From assembly GCA_905250075.1 (NCBI GenBank), contig CAJNOP010000027.1:1066032-1130031 (forward strand): DNA of 64,000 nucleotides, in the 5' to 3' direction. Below, one piece after another: positions 39,401 to 52,231 of the stretch. Position numbers and translations under genes: made by a program. The stretch's first letter is position 1. Each line of letters begins with the position of its first letter. The notes under the pieces were generated by a model. The model was given only the letters and a program-made list of their open reading frames with translations. It had not been told where the DNA came from and did not search any database. The stretch comes from Rotaria sp. Silwood1 (Eukaryota > Rotifera > Eurotatoria > Philodinida > Philodinidae).

Positions 39401-40818
39401 TTACAAAAATAATTCAAGAACATTATTGCATGTATTACATGAAATCATAACTATAGAGCAAGATGATTTATATTAGTAATTGATAGTTTTTATTGATGAA
39501 TACTTTAAATCCATATATATATTCTTTTTTTTTTTTTATTTAGAGAAAATCATAAATATGATGATAATCTTGTATTTGTAACATCGGGTCCTATTTATCC
39601 ATATAGTACACAAAAATTAAATGCAACTGAAAATGCACTTGAACAAATGCGAACATATCTGAAACAAGTTTGATTATAATACTTTTTAATATATTTATAC
39701 TTAAATTCTTTTTTTTCTTTTTCTATAGAATTATCGTTCATCATCATGTTCATTTAATCCAGAATATCGATCTGGTACATTTTCTCCATATTCAAATGAT
39801 GAAACTGTTTTAGATTATCATCGAACACTTCGTTCACCATTAGACTTACATTTAACAACAAAAGATAAACATATTGATAAAATACCATTAGATTGGATTA
39901 CTTATACAGGTCATCGTTCAAGTCGTCAATCAAATATTCATCCAAAAATACCAGATCCAGCTCGACTTGAAGAATTATCTAAAGTAAATTTATTTAATAA
40001 AAACCACTGACAAAAAATAAACTATTCATTTTAGCCATCCGAAGAATGGTATCAACGAAGTATATATAATCGTCAATCATCTACTAATACACGTGAACCA
40101 TTTAAATGGAATGATCGTAAAGATGATTTTGATCGATGGACACGTTCAACATCTTTAGATCATCATATATCGGCTCATTGGCAATCAACTGATGATAAAA
40201 ATAAAGCATTATTATCATCAACAACACCAACAATAGTTGTTGCCAATGAACGTATGCAATTTTTACGTCGATCAACTCAAACAGAAATGACTACAAGTGG
40301 AAAATTATCTGCTACACAATTAGATCGTTTAACTGGAATACTTAAAGATAAACCAGTAAAGAAAGGACTTCTATTACCAAAATCTTATGCTAGGTAAATC
40401 ATTTATTTTAAATTGTTTGATAAACATTAAAAAAAAAAAAAAAAGAAGACTTTTAGTTTAAATATGTAGAAATAATTAACAAAATAGATTTGTTAAATTT
40501 AGATATTTAAAACTGAATTCAACTAAATCATAAACAGAAAAAGTAGGCATGTAAAAAAATTTACAAACAAAAAAAAAATCAATAATAACTCTGCGCGTTC
40601 TTGTTCTTCTTCGTCGTGTTAAATTTTTTTTTTTTTTTTGCATGACATAGTTGTTTTTTTTATTTATCTGTCTGATAAAATAATTTTCTTTCATTTTCAT
40701 TTTTAGAAAAAATGGAGCACGATCAGCACCATTAATACGTAAACGATCATCAACATATACTCCTGATCGACGTATTCGTTCAACAACAACAGTTGCTTTT
40801 CGAAAATATTCAAAATAG
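33484..40818 (+). CDS. CFAP92: CFAP92/KIAA1257-like protein with DUF4550 domain
   Basis: Twenty-two exons join with every phase agreeing to 1,138 residues: 33484-33634, 33915-33997, 34052-34218, 34295-34443, 34519-34668, 34723-34801, 35073-35200, 35254-35337, 36802-37003, 37077-37189, 37245-37397, 37461-37610, 37664-37818, 37884-38047, 38120-38262, 38319-38500, 38574-38691, 38748-38943, 39544-39667, 39729-39983, 40035-40393, 40707-40818. Residues about 79-185 (GYYRIEYSLIPGE, FRTAAKIYPD, DENVWIVWNHVHKLDLNRE, ILVKIWDGKEY) match DUF4550 of vertebrate KIAA1257/CFAP92, a putative cilium/flagellum protein of similar length. Middle regions contain beta-rich segments such as PILNIEIHDRDERE that look C2-like. 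The C-terminus is basic, Ser/Arg/Thr-rich and likely disordered. Intron 8 is 1,464 bp, far longer than its neighbours. Function in the axoneme is inferred from the family. I recalled the family without a search. Confidence 0.75.
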
Positions 40819-41959
40819 TTTACCTGTTTTTGAGATATTTAAATTTTTTGTTTGTTTCAAATAGTATTTTTTTTTTATTTAGTTGTAAAATAAAGACGAA
40901 CTACTTTTAATCAATGATATGTCCATACGATTTTCGTTAATAACTATTCAAAACGAAATGCGTATAGACAATCAATCGATCTTTGAGCAAGTTAACATGT
41001 TTTTTTTTTCTTAATTTAATCCCAATTTCATATGAATATACCTACGCAATGTATACTTTTCTTTTTATGTCGATTAAAGAAATAATTTTCTTCATACTCC
41101 CTCCCCCCACCAAAAAAAAGCTGGAACTTTTCTTTCTCCACTCTTTATTCTAATTACTTGCATAACCACTATGTTACGAGATGAATAACGACTTGTTGTT
41201 TTGCTCGTTAATCACTTTCCATCTTGACAATTTCTTTCTCTTCTATTTACCGCTATGTTATATTTCTTATAATCCTATATAACTATATAAAATATAGCCA
41301 TTCAAACTGATTACTTCGTCTTCATCATAGTCGATTTTTTTTCTTTCCTTCTACGTCTCTTTTTTTTTGCTTACACACGAAATTGGTAGTACTCTGGAGA
41401 ACGAACATGTTACTTTTGATATCGACCAATGTATGCAATCGGTTAAATGATTAGTTCTACTGATAGAATGTTGATGGCAAATGGCACATTTCACCTATAA
41501 TTTTATTGACGAGGACCGTGCGAAAGACGGCGAGAGAAAGAATAAAAGCAGATAGTTCAGTGATAGACAATCCAGGTGTTAGTAAATAGTAAGTCAGAAA
41601 ATAAAAGAACAGATGTTAACCAGAAGATAAATGACATATAAAATTGCAGTTTGACAAAGAAAAAATGCAGGACTTACAATTTTGGTTCATGTCACTTGCT
41701 ACTTCTAAGTGAATTCGATGCTTTCTTTTCTTGTTAAGTGTGATTTCTTTTTCCTATTAGAGTTATGTTTGTCGAGAGAGAAACAAAAGGGAAACTCTAT
41801 CATCATTTTCTCATTTAATAACGACAAGAGAATATTTCTATTGAAAGAACAAAATAACAAGTTGGCTGTAATGATTTGTTAATGAGTTTCTGTTTTATGA
41901 TGAGTGAAGCTGATCATGTTAATATAATGCGAAAAGTAAAGAGTACTTCTCAATGTCGA

Positions 41960-41999
<40 letters not shown>

Positions 42000-44900
42000 A
42001 ATAATAATGGTAAAATGGTTTTTAACGAGTATGGGGGTGTTTCATGTTGATTGTATTCATAATGATTTAACAACCAAATTGTTTTTTCGTCTTCTATAAA
42101 GAAATAAATGAAAGTAGAAAAAAAATAATAATAATATTCTCATCTCATTTGAAATTCAAAAAACGAGAAACACCAGCTGTAGTCAATTTTTGCTAACAAA
42201 TATAATCATGAATAAAATTATTCTAAAAGAAAATCGACTATACGATTCTTTTTCTCTATTGAAAAATTTCATTATATTTTCTTTTTGATTGATGTGTTTG
42301 ATTTAGTTTCAAATAAAAGAAAAATGATGACTAAATGATAGTATTTCTGACAATCCTTTTTTTTATTTTATTATCAGTAGTACATATAATGTAAAATGTT
42401 ACATAAATAAAAAAAATTTTTAATTGTTTTCTATAATTGACCTTATCTTTCTTCTATTGTACTTAATCATGCTGCAAGGTCATAGTTCTTATTCTTTTGA
42501 TATACCGTTTTTATTAATTATGTAGAATAAGTAAAAAGAACTTAAATAGCACAATAGAATCAGTAACTTGAAGACGAGGATAAGGATGTGAACCTATTCA
42601 ATAGTTTATCAAATATTATTTGACTAGCATAGAGAGTACAAGGTTGAATTTTTACAGAAAACGATAAACTTTTAAATGAGTTCATTTTGCTCTTTTCCTC
42701 TTCTGTCTCTCTTCGCCTTTAGAGATGGACAGTTGGACTGGAGACGTTACTTTTCACTGGAATTATTCTCAAAGGAGCGATAATTGGAAGTTTGAGCATT
42801 AATTCACCCAACAGTCCATTATGCAATTCGAATTAGAATGGCACTTGCTTTTTGGAATAGGATAAAAAATTTTAACCTTAACAATCATTTCCAAACATGA
42901 AGGTGTTATTTTTCAGATTGTTAACTTAGCAATTTAATGGTAACAGCTAGTTGATCTTCGTTCGAAGATTCTGAACTAATTGATATGTTTGCTTGTTGTG
43001 AGACGTTTTGATTTAAACCTTAGAAAAAAAAAACAATTGTTAATTGTGTTAAAAGAAAAACAAAATGAACAGCGAAAATCAAATGCGAAGCTTATCTTTA
43101 TTGGTAAAAATACAGTAATAAAGATCAATCATTACATTTTATCCATTAAATATTGGTTGAGTGGATTTTAATTCCTTTGATGAAAGTAGATGTTGGATAT
43201 ATATGACAGGAAATGCATTCATCAGGATGCCAATAAACAAAATCATGAGATGATAGGTCAATCCTAATATATTAATAACAGAATCCTATTGAATATATGT
43301 ATGTTTAGGTCAAATAATCAATTTGAGGAAGCAATAAATTCTTATTTTTCTTGAAACTTTTTTCCTTTAGGAAAATTAATTGCTACTCCTGGTGTATTAA
43401 TATATCGTCCATGTCATTGACTAATAAATCATCTCTAAGCTATCGTATTAAAACCAATTTGATATTAAAAAGAAATAAAGTAATTTTAGACGCGAAAATC
43501 TTCTAGAATACTATATGAAGAAATTGAAAATCTCTGTAATTGATCTTCTGAATTGTTCAAGCATTAAATGAGCATTAAACAATTGCTTGATAGTTAAATT
43601 CTCATTTTTCAATATAACTAATATAAATCATGATTGATAGAAGACATACCGATGATGGATAGCTTACTATTTATGTCAAAAACTCTTATTAAATGTACAA
43701 CCAATACAAACGTATGATATAGGTTTCTACATGATAACTTGTATACTTTTTAAGATGTGAAGCACCTATATAGAACTGCGTCGCGAGTTTTCTTTGTTTA
43801 TTTCTATCTAGACATACGCACACTTTCCTCACATTTTGTGTCGTTGTGATCTTGAAAACCGAAGACTAGAAAATCTTCGTTCAAACGTGAGATAAGAGCC
43901 TCGAGATCGAGTCGCAAGCTCCTCTTTTTTCGATTTTTGTTATAATGTCCCGTTTGCATATAAATTGCATTCAAAAAAGATAAATTTTCAGAACTGTATT
44001 TTTTTTCAAGTTTCAAGATAATTAAAACAAAAGTTAGGCGCCACTCTCTTGGCTCAAATATGAAAGAGCTGTAAGTACAGGTGATGGCAGATAATGAATC
44101 ATATCGATAATTAAACGATCGATCGATACTGTTTCTGAGAAGAATGTTGACAGGCTTTCATAGAGTTTTCGCGGTGATGAAGTCTACAATGGCTACTTTT
44201 CAGCTTGGATCAGATTTTGAACAGCTGTTTGAAAGAAGTTCATCTTTTTCAAGTTACTACGATCGACAGAAACCTTCGCTTTCGGTGGAACAGGAACAAC
44301 TTCAAGAGAAACACCACTCGAGTGTGCCTCTGCAATCGATTTTTTTTTCGAAAACTAGATAATTTCACATAGTTGATATGCGTGCTTCGCACCTTAATTT
44401 GCATTCTCGACTTTGTCGAGATGCCATCTAGTTTGTATATATGCTACAATCTTATTCATTATTGCTATACATAGAAAATTCCACCTAATCTCATTGGTAC
44501 TTATAATTTTCATAGTCAACTGAAAAAAAGAACAAAATCTACAATACTATAGTTCTTAGGCTGCTAATAATAACAGAAAAATGGCTATTAGCACAATGCC
44601 TGTAGGACTAAAATTTTTCACTATTCTTTTATTTAATTCTCGAGAAATATAGTGACGAGATCGTTGATATATGATCACGAGACGTTATTCATATACGGTC
44701 TTTGATTGTATATCAATAATATGTATCATGTGTTTGATAAGCCGTTCTGTACGCATCCGCCACGAGAGAAATTGAAATTCGTAAAAAAAAGATTTTCGAT
44801 GGAAAATGCATGAGTGGACCCTTATACTGAGTTGAAGTCGAAAAAATTTTTATTTTAAAAATTAATAAATGTCATATCATTCAATGCAGTCTTCTCTATT

Positions 44901-47309
44901 AATTTCAAATATATTGTTATGTTTCTTTTATAACACTTGTGAGATAAAATAACGTAGAAAACTTTTAAAAACCAAGGTGTTTTTTAAAGAAAATCTGTAT
45001 TTTAGTTCAGAAGCATTGACGTATCTTTGTGCTAACGAAGTAGACGTGTCAGAGAGAAAAAAAAAGAATTGCGTGAGAGTTTCATCTTTGCAATTTATTC
45101 TGTGTCTGCTTCTAATTTCTTTTGAAAAAGATACTTCCCTCTAACCTAATAGAAACTTTGCCATTTTTTGAGTCTAGAATTTTTCAAACCCTTAAAAAGC
45201 TAAAATAGTCTATTTTTTTTAAATCAAAAAGCCGACCATTGAACATTATTCAAATCACAAAGAATATCACTTTTATTTTTTCATCAGATGTTCACGCCAT
45301 TATCTGTTATTGTACGAGGGTCCAAATTTCTACTCCTATACTTCAATACTCTTTTTAGATGGTGTTTCACGAAACAACTATACACTTTCTATATATATAT
45401 ATTCTGATCTTTTATGAAAAATATAGAAATTAACATTTCATTTTGTTAATATTTGATTAATGAAAAGTGAATGATATTAAGTTTATTGTAAATAATGCCT
45501 TTATTTTATAACTTTTTAAACAGAAGCCATCAAAATATCACCATATAGTGGTTTTCTTTGATCATAAAACGTAATTACGATCATATCAAATTAATCCATA
45601 TAAAATGTACTTAATAAAAAAAAAAAGGGCTTCGTATTATGATAAAGAATGATTGCAAATGCATTCGATCAATTGGAAGAAAGCTCAATCAATATAATAT
45701 ATACGGTTAACAAATATCAAATATACTTGTATAGGCTTGAATCAGAGTGCTTTTGAGCAGTTATAAACATAAAAAATTGAAAGTCTATAGTTACAATACG
45801 ATACACTTTTAGATTACAAATTCAAATTGAAATAAATATATTCAAACATCAGAAATATGTAAGCTTTCACCGATGTAATATCGTTACCTATTAATAACTA
45901 AGCATTCATTCAGCTATTTATCTGAATATGAAGAAAAACTACTTAAGAATATAAATTCAATATATTTTAACTCACATCTTACATCAACGTTTTGATGACA
46001 TAGTCATACTAATGTTACTATTGTGCCTCATGAGTCATAAGAGACTTGTTTCTAACTAGCCTATGCCATATTTTCATTTAATATTTTTTTGTCGTATTAT
46101 TTAAATAATATGGCAATCAGAACATAAGTCTTTGTTTTTTTACATGTATCTAAATTCAACACACATGATTGATCAGTAAATCGAATATTCAAAGATTAAA
46201 ATATTGAATCTATCAAAAAATAATATTTCAACGAATACATAATTTTAATAAATATTTTATTTTCATTGCAAATTATTTCTCGATTCTTAATTATCAATAC
46301 TTATTATTAGCATAACATTGACAAAAATCTAGCGAAAATAATTTGTTTACAAAAAAATACTTATTTTGTTTAACCACATTCTATGTTATATGTTTTATAA
46401 ATAATTAAAAAAACCATGACATTAGAGTTGCTTTACCTTCTCATTATAGAAAGTTATTCAACTATCGTTTACTCTCTAATTAACTTATCTAAACTTAAGT
46501 AGAAAATTTTTATGAACCATAGAATTATTTACTAATAAATATTTGAGGAAAATTTTACTAATAATATTAAGCGACAATTAAAAATCTTAAAACAATTATA
46601 AAATAAACAACATAAAGAAATTCATTCATTTCAAATAAGACTTAATATTATATGATTGATTGAAAAAAGAAACTATTATTTCTATTTAAAATTTTATATA
46701 AATTGTATCTGAAGATATTAATGTTGAAGAAAGCTTTTGTAAATTTATTTGTCAATGACAATCATGTTGATTTCTAAGGTCAATATTTTCATCAATATCT
46801 TATATGATTCCTGCAAACATCGATTGAAATGATATGGTTTTTATATTAGTTTCATGAGCAACGTTTTTTTCTATTTTTAGATTATTTGATTCTTTTTTCC
46901 TTGAAAAAAGACGACTTAAACAATTTGTTTTCAATTCACTGAGAAAGATAAAAATTGTTTTCATGTAAAATCAATCCGCCTTCGTTATTTTTCTATAGTA
47001 AAAACAAGTCACCTGACAAAGCAAACTAAATTTAACCTTGTTCTTTTACTAGTGAGTGTAAAGAAGTAGAAGAAGACGAAGAAAAAAAAAAATCTTATGA
47101 AGCAATTGTTGATCAAACATGTGATTGAAATATTGAAAATGTCGTCGTTTCATATTTTTGTTCGCATATACATACTTGACTCAAGTATCAAAATCAATTA
47201 TAAAATTCTTCATCTTTCATATCAATCGAAAAGATTTGTTTCGTTTTCAATAAAAAGAAAAAAAAAAACTTTACATAAAAGTAAAAAACCATATATATAA
47301 AATAGAAAT
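40819..47309. other. 6.5-kb gene-poor region
   Basis: AT-rich DNA without a supported gene. It holds a (TC)n(TA)n compound microsatellite (about 41961-41999), C- and A-runs near 41100, and a less AT-rich island at 43.75-44.45 kb (separate entry). The remaining ORFs are short and unrecognisable. Confidence 0.35.
43745..44440. other. composition island with short hairpins, unknown
   Basis: This block is visibly richer in G/C and in CG dinucleotides than its surroundings (gcgtcgcgagtttt, cctcgagatcgagtcgcaag, gatcgatcgatac). It contains two short opposing ORFs: 43804-44016 minus (ending CEESVRMSR) and 44144-44362 plus (with LGSDFEQLFERSSSFSSYYD). Neither resembles a family I know. The right end has two tight hairpins, gtgcttcgcac and ctcgactttgtcgag. 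It may be a repeat insertion or a short unspliced transcript unit; evidence is only compositional. Confidence 0.3.
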
Positions 47310-47585
47310 ATGTCGACTGAAAAATCACCTAGTGGTGAACAATCTACAGAAACTGTGAGACAAGGTACAGCAGGTACCGTTGGAGAATTATCAACTCAAA
47401 ATGAAACGGGAGGATGTGCAGGTCAAACAGGTAGTGAAACAGGTACAGCTGGACAAATATTACCAACAGCATCTGCTGAAAGTAGTATGAAAGCAACATT
47501 GGGTAAATATTCGTTGAAATAGATGAATTACTTTCTTACAATAGGACTAATTTTAGGTACAGGTGGTGCTTCTAATACAAGTTAA
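47310..47585 (+). CDS. small Gly/Thr/Ser-rich hydrophilic protein, possible hydrophilin
   Basis: Two exons (47310-47502 and 47557-47585) with a 54-bp GT..AG intron join to 73 residues, ending GTGGASNTS. Composition is extreme: about 18% Gly, many Thr, Ser, Gln, Glu and Ala, one Cys, and no Phe, Trp or Tyr. It contains repeated GT(A/V)G and TG(S/G) steps (RQGTAGTVGE, QTGSETGTAGQ). No signal peptide or membrane helix is present, so it should be cytosolic and disordered. High Gly and strong hydrophilicity fit the descriptive definition of hydrophilins, a class linked to water-deficit tolerance; this is a composition argument only. The reading frame continues across the splice, and the mRNA region before the ATG is A-rich. 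Confidence 0.6.
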
Positions 47586-50500
47586 TCAACGATAAAATCA
47601 TGAATTCATACATTTTATGCATAAAATCCCGCTAATATCTTTATGTAACCATGCATATTTTCGTTGAAAGATGAAAAAGAAGATAGCTTGATGTATACAA
47701 ATTAATATTTTTTTCTTCCATTTTGAATAATATTTATTCGAATAATACATTTTTCTTATTTTGTTCTTTTTCTTCTTTCTTTCAAATAAATAAGTTGTTT
47801 TTTATTGTATTCTGTTCAATGTCGTTACACTATTGAATACATATATAAAAGAAGAATTCATGATTATGATAAATTCTCGATATAAAACTATCTCAACTAG
47901 TAAATTAGAATGATTTATCACCTTTGATTTTGCATATATGATTATTGTCTTTTTTCTCTTCTATTTAGTAGTATATCACATACATATGTAATTCACAACT
48001 AAAGACTAACATATACATATATATATATGTATATATATGTATATATATATATGATATAGTATATAAACCAGACACTTTGTCAAGGTTGTCTTATTCAAAC
48101 CAAGGTGATGATTGTATGTGTAGCGCATGCTTAATTCATTATCATAACACGTCACGAACAGGTAATCTCCGCCTGTTCTGTTTCCGATATAGAAAAGATG
48201 TCAATAACCTTGAAAATAAGAAGAGAAGAAAAAAAAATTCTTTTTCTTCTTTCGTTTTTTTTTTGTATCAACAATCACGTCAGTTTCAATTATTAATAAT
48301 AGAGTTTTGTGTTTTGTGTTTTTTTTTTAATTTTTCCACCGTTTTCCATTTTCTCGTGAGTCGAACAATATAGATTTCATCATTAGGTATTCATATGTCG
48401 CTGATAGAAAGAAAAGAGAAAAGAAAAAACAACAACACATCAGTTTCATAGACTATGTTCAAAGATGATAGTCGTCTGCAAAGTCTGCCCTCTGGCATTC
48501 AATATTCCGTATGCAAGTATAAATTGATGCAGAAAGCTTGAAGGTCATTGTCACACGCTCTAAATGTGAAAGAGAAAAAAAAAAAAGAAGAAGTTGAGCG
48601 TGCCGCTCAAGATGGTGATGATGAAGAAAAAAAGAGTTATATCAGATATATAAATCTTATTATTTTCTCTTTTTCTATGTCTTTTTTCTTTTTCTTTTTT
48701 ATATCTCATCTAATACTCAATCAAGATGAAGACTTGAAGTTCAAGTATAATTATTACTTCCCTGAAAACATTTCCAGGTAGGAAGACTAGTTAAAATCTA
48801 TAAGAAGTAGATTATATTTCCATAAGATAAATATGAAACGAGTTTGTTATTCTCACGAGGTAACTATAGAATATGTTATTTAATATTGAATATTTATAGC
48901 GTGATTACTATTTATTGTAAAAAATGAATTTACTAGTGTTATGATTAGTAGAGCTAAATTAAGAGCGAAAAAATAGTAATCAATCATCTATAAAAAAATT
49001 CTTGAGTGATGTCCTAACTAACAAATAAACTTTAACCCATTAACCATAAAAACAAAACACTAAGACATAGTCGATATGTCAGTATATGCATCAATCGAAA
49101 CCACATGGGATTATTAGCAAAAAAAAACGATCGACCAAACTAAACTATAAAACATTCTGTCTTTTTCATTAGAAGATGTTGCTCGATTCATTGTCATCCG
49201 CATAAATATGAGGTGTAATATATCGTTATACTGCCCGCAATTGAGGACGTTTCTCAGAATACATCCGATTGAGTATCGTATGTACTGTTTTGACGAGAGA
49301 ACCTATAGGCTTTTGTCCTAGGTCGAAGAACGATCTGATTGCGTAGTTATTTATGTATGACTGACTGATGCAAATCGTTTATTTGTTATTGTAGTTTTGT
49401 TCTTTTGTCAGACGAAACAGTTAGAAGGAAAAAGACAACTTTGTTTTGTTGCCTCTTTTATTTTCTTTATATTATTATTTTTGATTTATTTTTTTTTTGC
49501 TAATCATAAGAATATTGATAGAAATGCAAGAATACACAGACATGAAGATAGAATTGCCCACGTGAAAAGAAAATCATCAGATTATGGGTCTTTCTCTCTC
49601 TCTCTCTCTCTCTCTCGCTCGCTCGCTTTTTTCTTGTCTCTATAAATTCTTGACATTTTTTCTTTTTGCTCTTGGTTCTTTTTTTGTCCACAAAATATTT
49701 TGATTGAAAGAAAAGGGAAGAAAGCAAGAGAGAGAGAAAGAAACATACATACACAGCTGATTACTTATTGTATGCAATCTCTATGCGTTTTGAAGCCACA
49801 AGAATAATTTCACATCATCAAAAAAAAATGAACTAAGAAAGAAGTAGAGAATATTACATTTAAAAACGACTTTTAGAAAACGTAGGAGAAAAACCGCAAA
49901 GGTAAGTTATGTTCAAATATATAACGTATGTATAAAAAATAAATTGAGCGCTTGTGTTTAAGAATCTATTGAGGCTCTGTTTTCTTTCTTGATTGATGAA
50001 TACCATTTTTACATATTGATCCACTTGAAAATGAAGAGGCTCATTGCTTCGACTCTCGTTCAAGTAGATGTATTATTTGGTGATGTTGCTCTTTTATTAT
50101 TCTTTTTTTTCCTTTTCCTTTCATTTTCTTTATATATAAATATGTCTTCTCATTTTCCATTCACTTGAGTTATTTGAATGTTACCTTGAAAAAAAAGAAT
50201 TTCATATATTTATGATTCTATATCATGTACTTTTCATAATCTATCAACACTTTGGTATGTCTACTGTGTTGAATAGTACTGTCGAGACGTGTTTTTTTCA
50301 ATCAAATCAAATAAAAGGCAACAACTATGTGTATATGTCCTGTTTATTTTAAACATATATGTATGAATGTTGCTTTCAGGCGATGATTTGCGTGTTGCCA
50401 CTCAATACTTGTTTCTTGCTTTTTATTGTTGCATCCAAAATAGAAAAAACATTTTTGATTTATATGTGACGACAATATTGTTACTATCAATATTAAACAA

Positions 50501-50588
50501 TGTATAATTATACAAATTCTCATACAAGTTCTATTTTTTCTGGTTATGTTATTCTTTTTCATTTTTCTCATTTGACATTGATAAATAG
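47586..50588. other. 3-kb intergenic region with microsatellites
   Basis: Contains a (TA)/(TATG)n tract (about 48012-48055) and a (TC)n tract running into (GCTC)n (about 49590-49628). Several T/TTC-rich stretches yield Phe- or Arg/Glu-rich chance ORFs. No gene was recognised. Confidence 0.4.
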
Positions 50589-52231
50589 TTGTACCACAAG
50601 AGTATATGGAAATTTTCAATGTTTAGATAAAAATCATCTGTGTGTGACACATTGCCGAACGACGTTACCATTAGTACAAGAGTCTGGCTTCAACACTGAA
50701 TTGTGTTTCAATGTAAGTAAATGATTTCAAGAATATTTGAAATATAATTAATAACATAAAATCTTTTCCGTAGATCTTTGTCGTGTCGTGTGTTGTATCT
50801 GGTGTTTGTCTTAGTTTTGTTGTTGGTAGCGAGGCCTAAGCATCAATGCTTAGGCCTCGTTCAGATGCCACCAGACGGTAATAGTAATGCAGAATGTCGT
50901 CCAGCTGACATTAAGCTTTACACATGGTCAGGGCCAGCTTTTGAATCCGGTGAATGTTGGCATCAAGGATATCGTTTTATAAATGGTGCTACCTGGGGTC
51001 GAATGGATATACCAGGTTCTCCATATTGTGTTTGTGAACAAGGCAACATTCGCATTTTCTACAGTCAACTTACACCGAGAAAGCCTGTTAGTGCTGATCC
51101 ATTGACTTTACTTCTTACAACTCATGGTTCATCACCAACATCCAAAGATTTAGCTAAATGGCCAATTCCCAATGTACCTATTATAAGACAACGAACAATG
51201 ATTTGTTCAGCAAATCAACTTGATGTACGTATACGATCAAGAGATGGATGTGTTGGTTGTAAATGTTCGAAAGGCGGACATTGGTTATGTAGAAAACCAC
51301 CACCATTAAAAAGAAATCGAACAACAAATATTCGACAAAGAACTATTCAACAACAACAACAACTTCAAATATCAAAGTAATAATTTGTTTTATTAATCCA
51401 TAGAAATTTGTTTTTGAGTACAAGACGGAAATGACTACGTGACTAGAAAAGTATTTCATGACTTCCGAGAAAAACCTAAATTGAATAAATATTTTTTCGC
51501 TTGAGTACGTTATCATCAATTAAATATTGCTTTATCATATGCTTATTATTTTGTTGCTTCTTTTTTTTTTAAATAGAAATCATCGTTATTCATATACTGA
51601 TTCATCGAATTCAGTAAATGTTCCAAATCGTATAGCTAAATTACGTGTACGACCACAATGTCCAATTGGTACTACACCTAAATTTTGCATATTAATTGAA
51701 CGTTTATCAACATCGAATACTAGTGAAAGATCTAGTCGTTATATTGAAATACCTCGTGAAACGTCATGGGTTGATCGTAATACATGTACTAGATGTGCAT
51801 GTCAATCAAATGGACGTTTAACATGTGAATTTCTTCATGCAACATGTAATCGTCCTTGTCTCTTACAAAAAACACGTCCTATTTTAGTAATGTATTATTT
51901 TCCATCGGGTTCAAAATGGGTTACACCACCTAATGATAAATGTCGTTCTTGTGCATGTGTCAATGGACAAAGAACATGTATTAATTGTGATCAAATTCTT
52001 AAGATTGATATTAAGACTAATACAGTTTTGAATAATAATAATCAACAAAAACAATGGGCCATTGGTGAATATAGTTTATTACCGTCAATACAAACACCGA
52101 TCAAGACAAAACCATGTTTACTTCAAATAAATATGAGTTCTCATCGATTAATTTTACCGGGACAACAAACATGGTTTGAAAGTCGTTGTTATTTTTGTTC
52201 AAAAACCGATGGTCGATTGATATCCTGTTGA
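50589..52231 (+). CDS. secreted cysteine-rich protein with VWC-like modules, 5' end unresolved
   Basis: The secure part is two exons, about 50841-51376 and 51577-52231, joined in frame. Cys pairs recur as CxxCxC followed by G and a further C: GCVGCKCSKGGHWLC, TCTRCACQSNGRLTC, KCRSCACVNGQRTC, and RCYFCSKTDGRLISC at the end. This is the spacing of von Willebrand factor C-like modules of extracellular proteins. The 5' structure has two readings. (a) An exon beginning at 50774 gives LSCRVLYLVFVLVLLLVARP, an excellent signal peptide, but it lacks an ATG and needs a small upstream exon. (b) A Cys-rich exon 50589-50712 (CTTRVYGNFQCLDKN) with a strong gtaagt donor joins in frame only to an acceptor at 50841. 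A perfect hairpin sits exactly there. No transmembrane segment follows, so secretion is likely. Confidence 0.68.
50830..50859. repeat. perfect 13-bp-arm hairpin inside a coding exon
   Basis: The arms cgaggcctaagca (50830-50842) and tgcttaggcctcg (50847-50859) are exact reverse complements around a tcaa loop. It falls at the end of the predicted signal peptide of the Cys-rich gene and contains the stop codon that closes one of the competing frames. Confidence 0.9.

Noticed and set aside
41879..42073. 64-residue minus ORF with an alternating Tyr-Ile run followed by an Arg-Glu run
   Set aside because: Translation of the compound (TC)n(TA)n microsatellite.
49397..49754. Opposing ORFs over the (TC)n/(GCTC)n tract
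   Set aside because: Repeat translations (SLSLSLS / RERERER).
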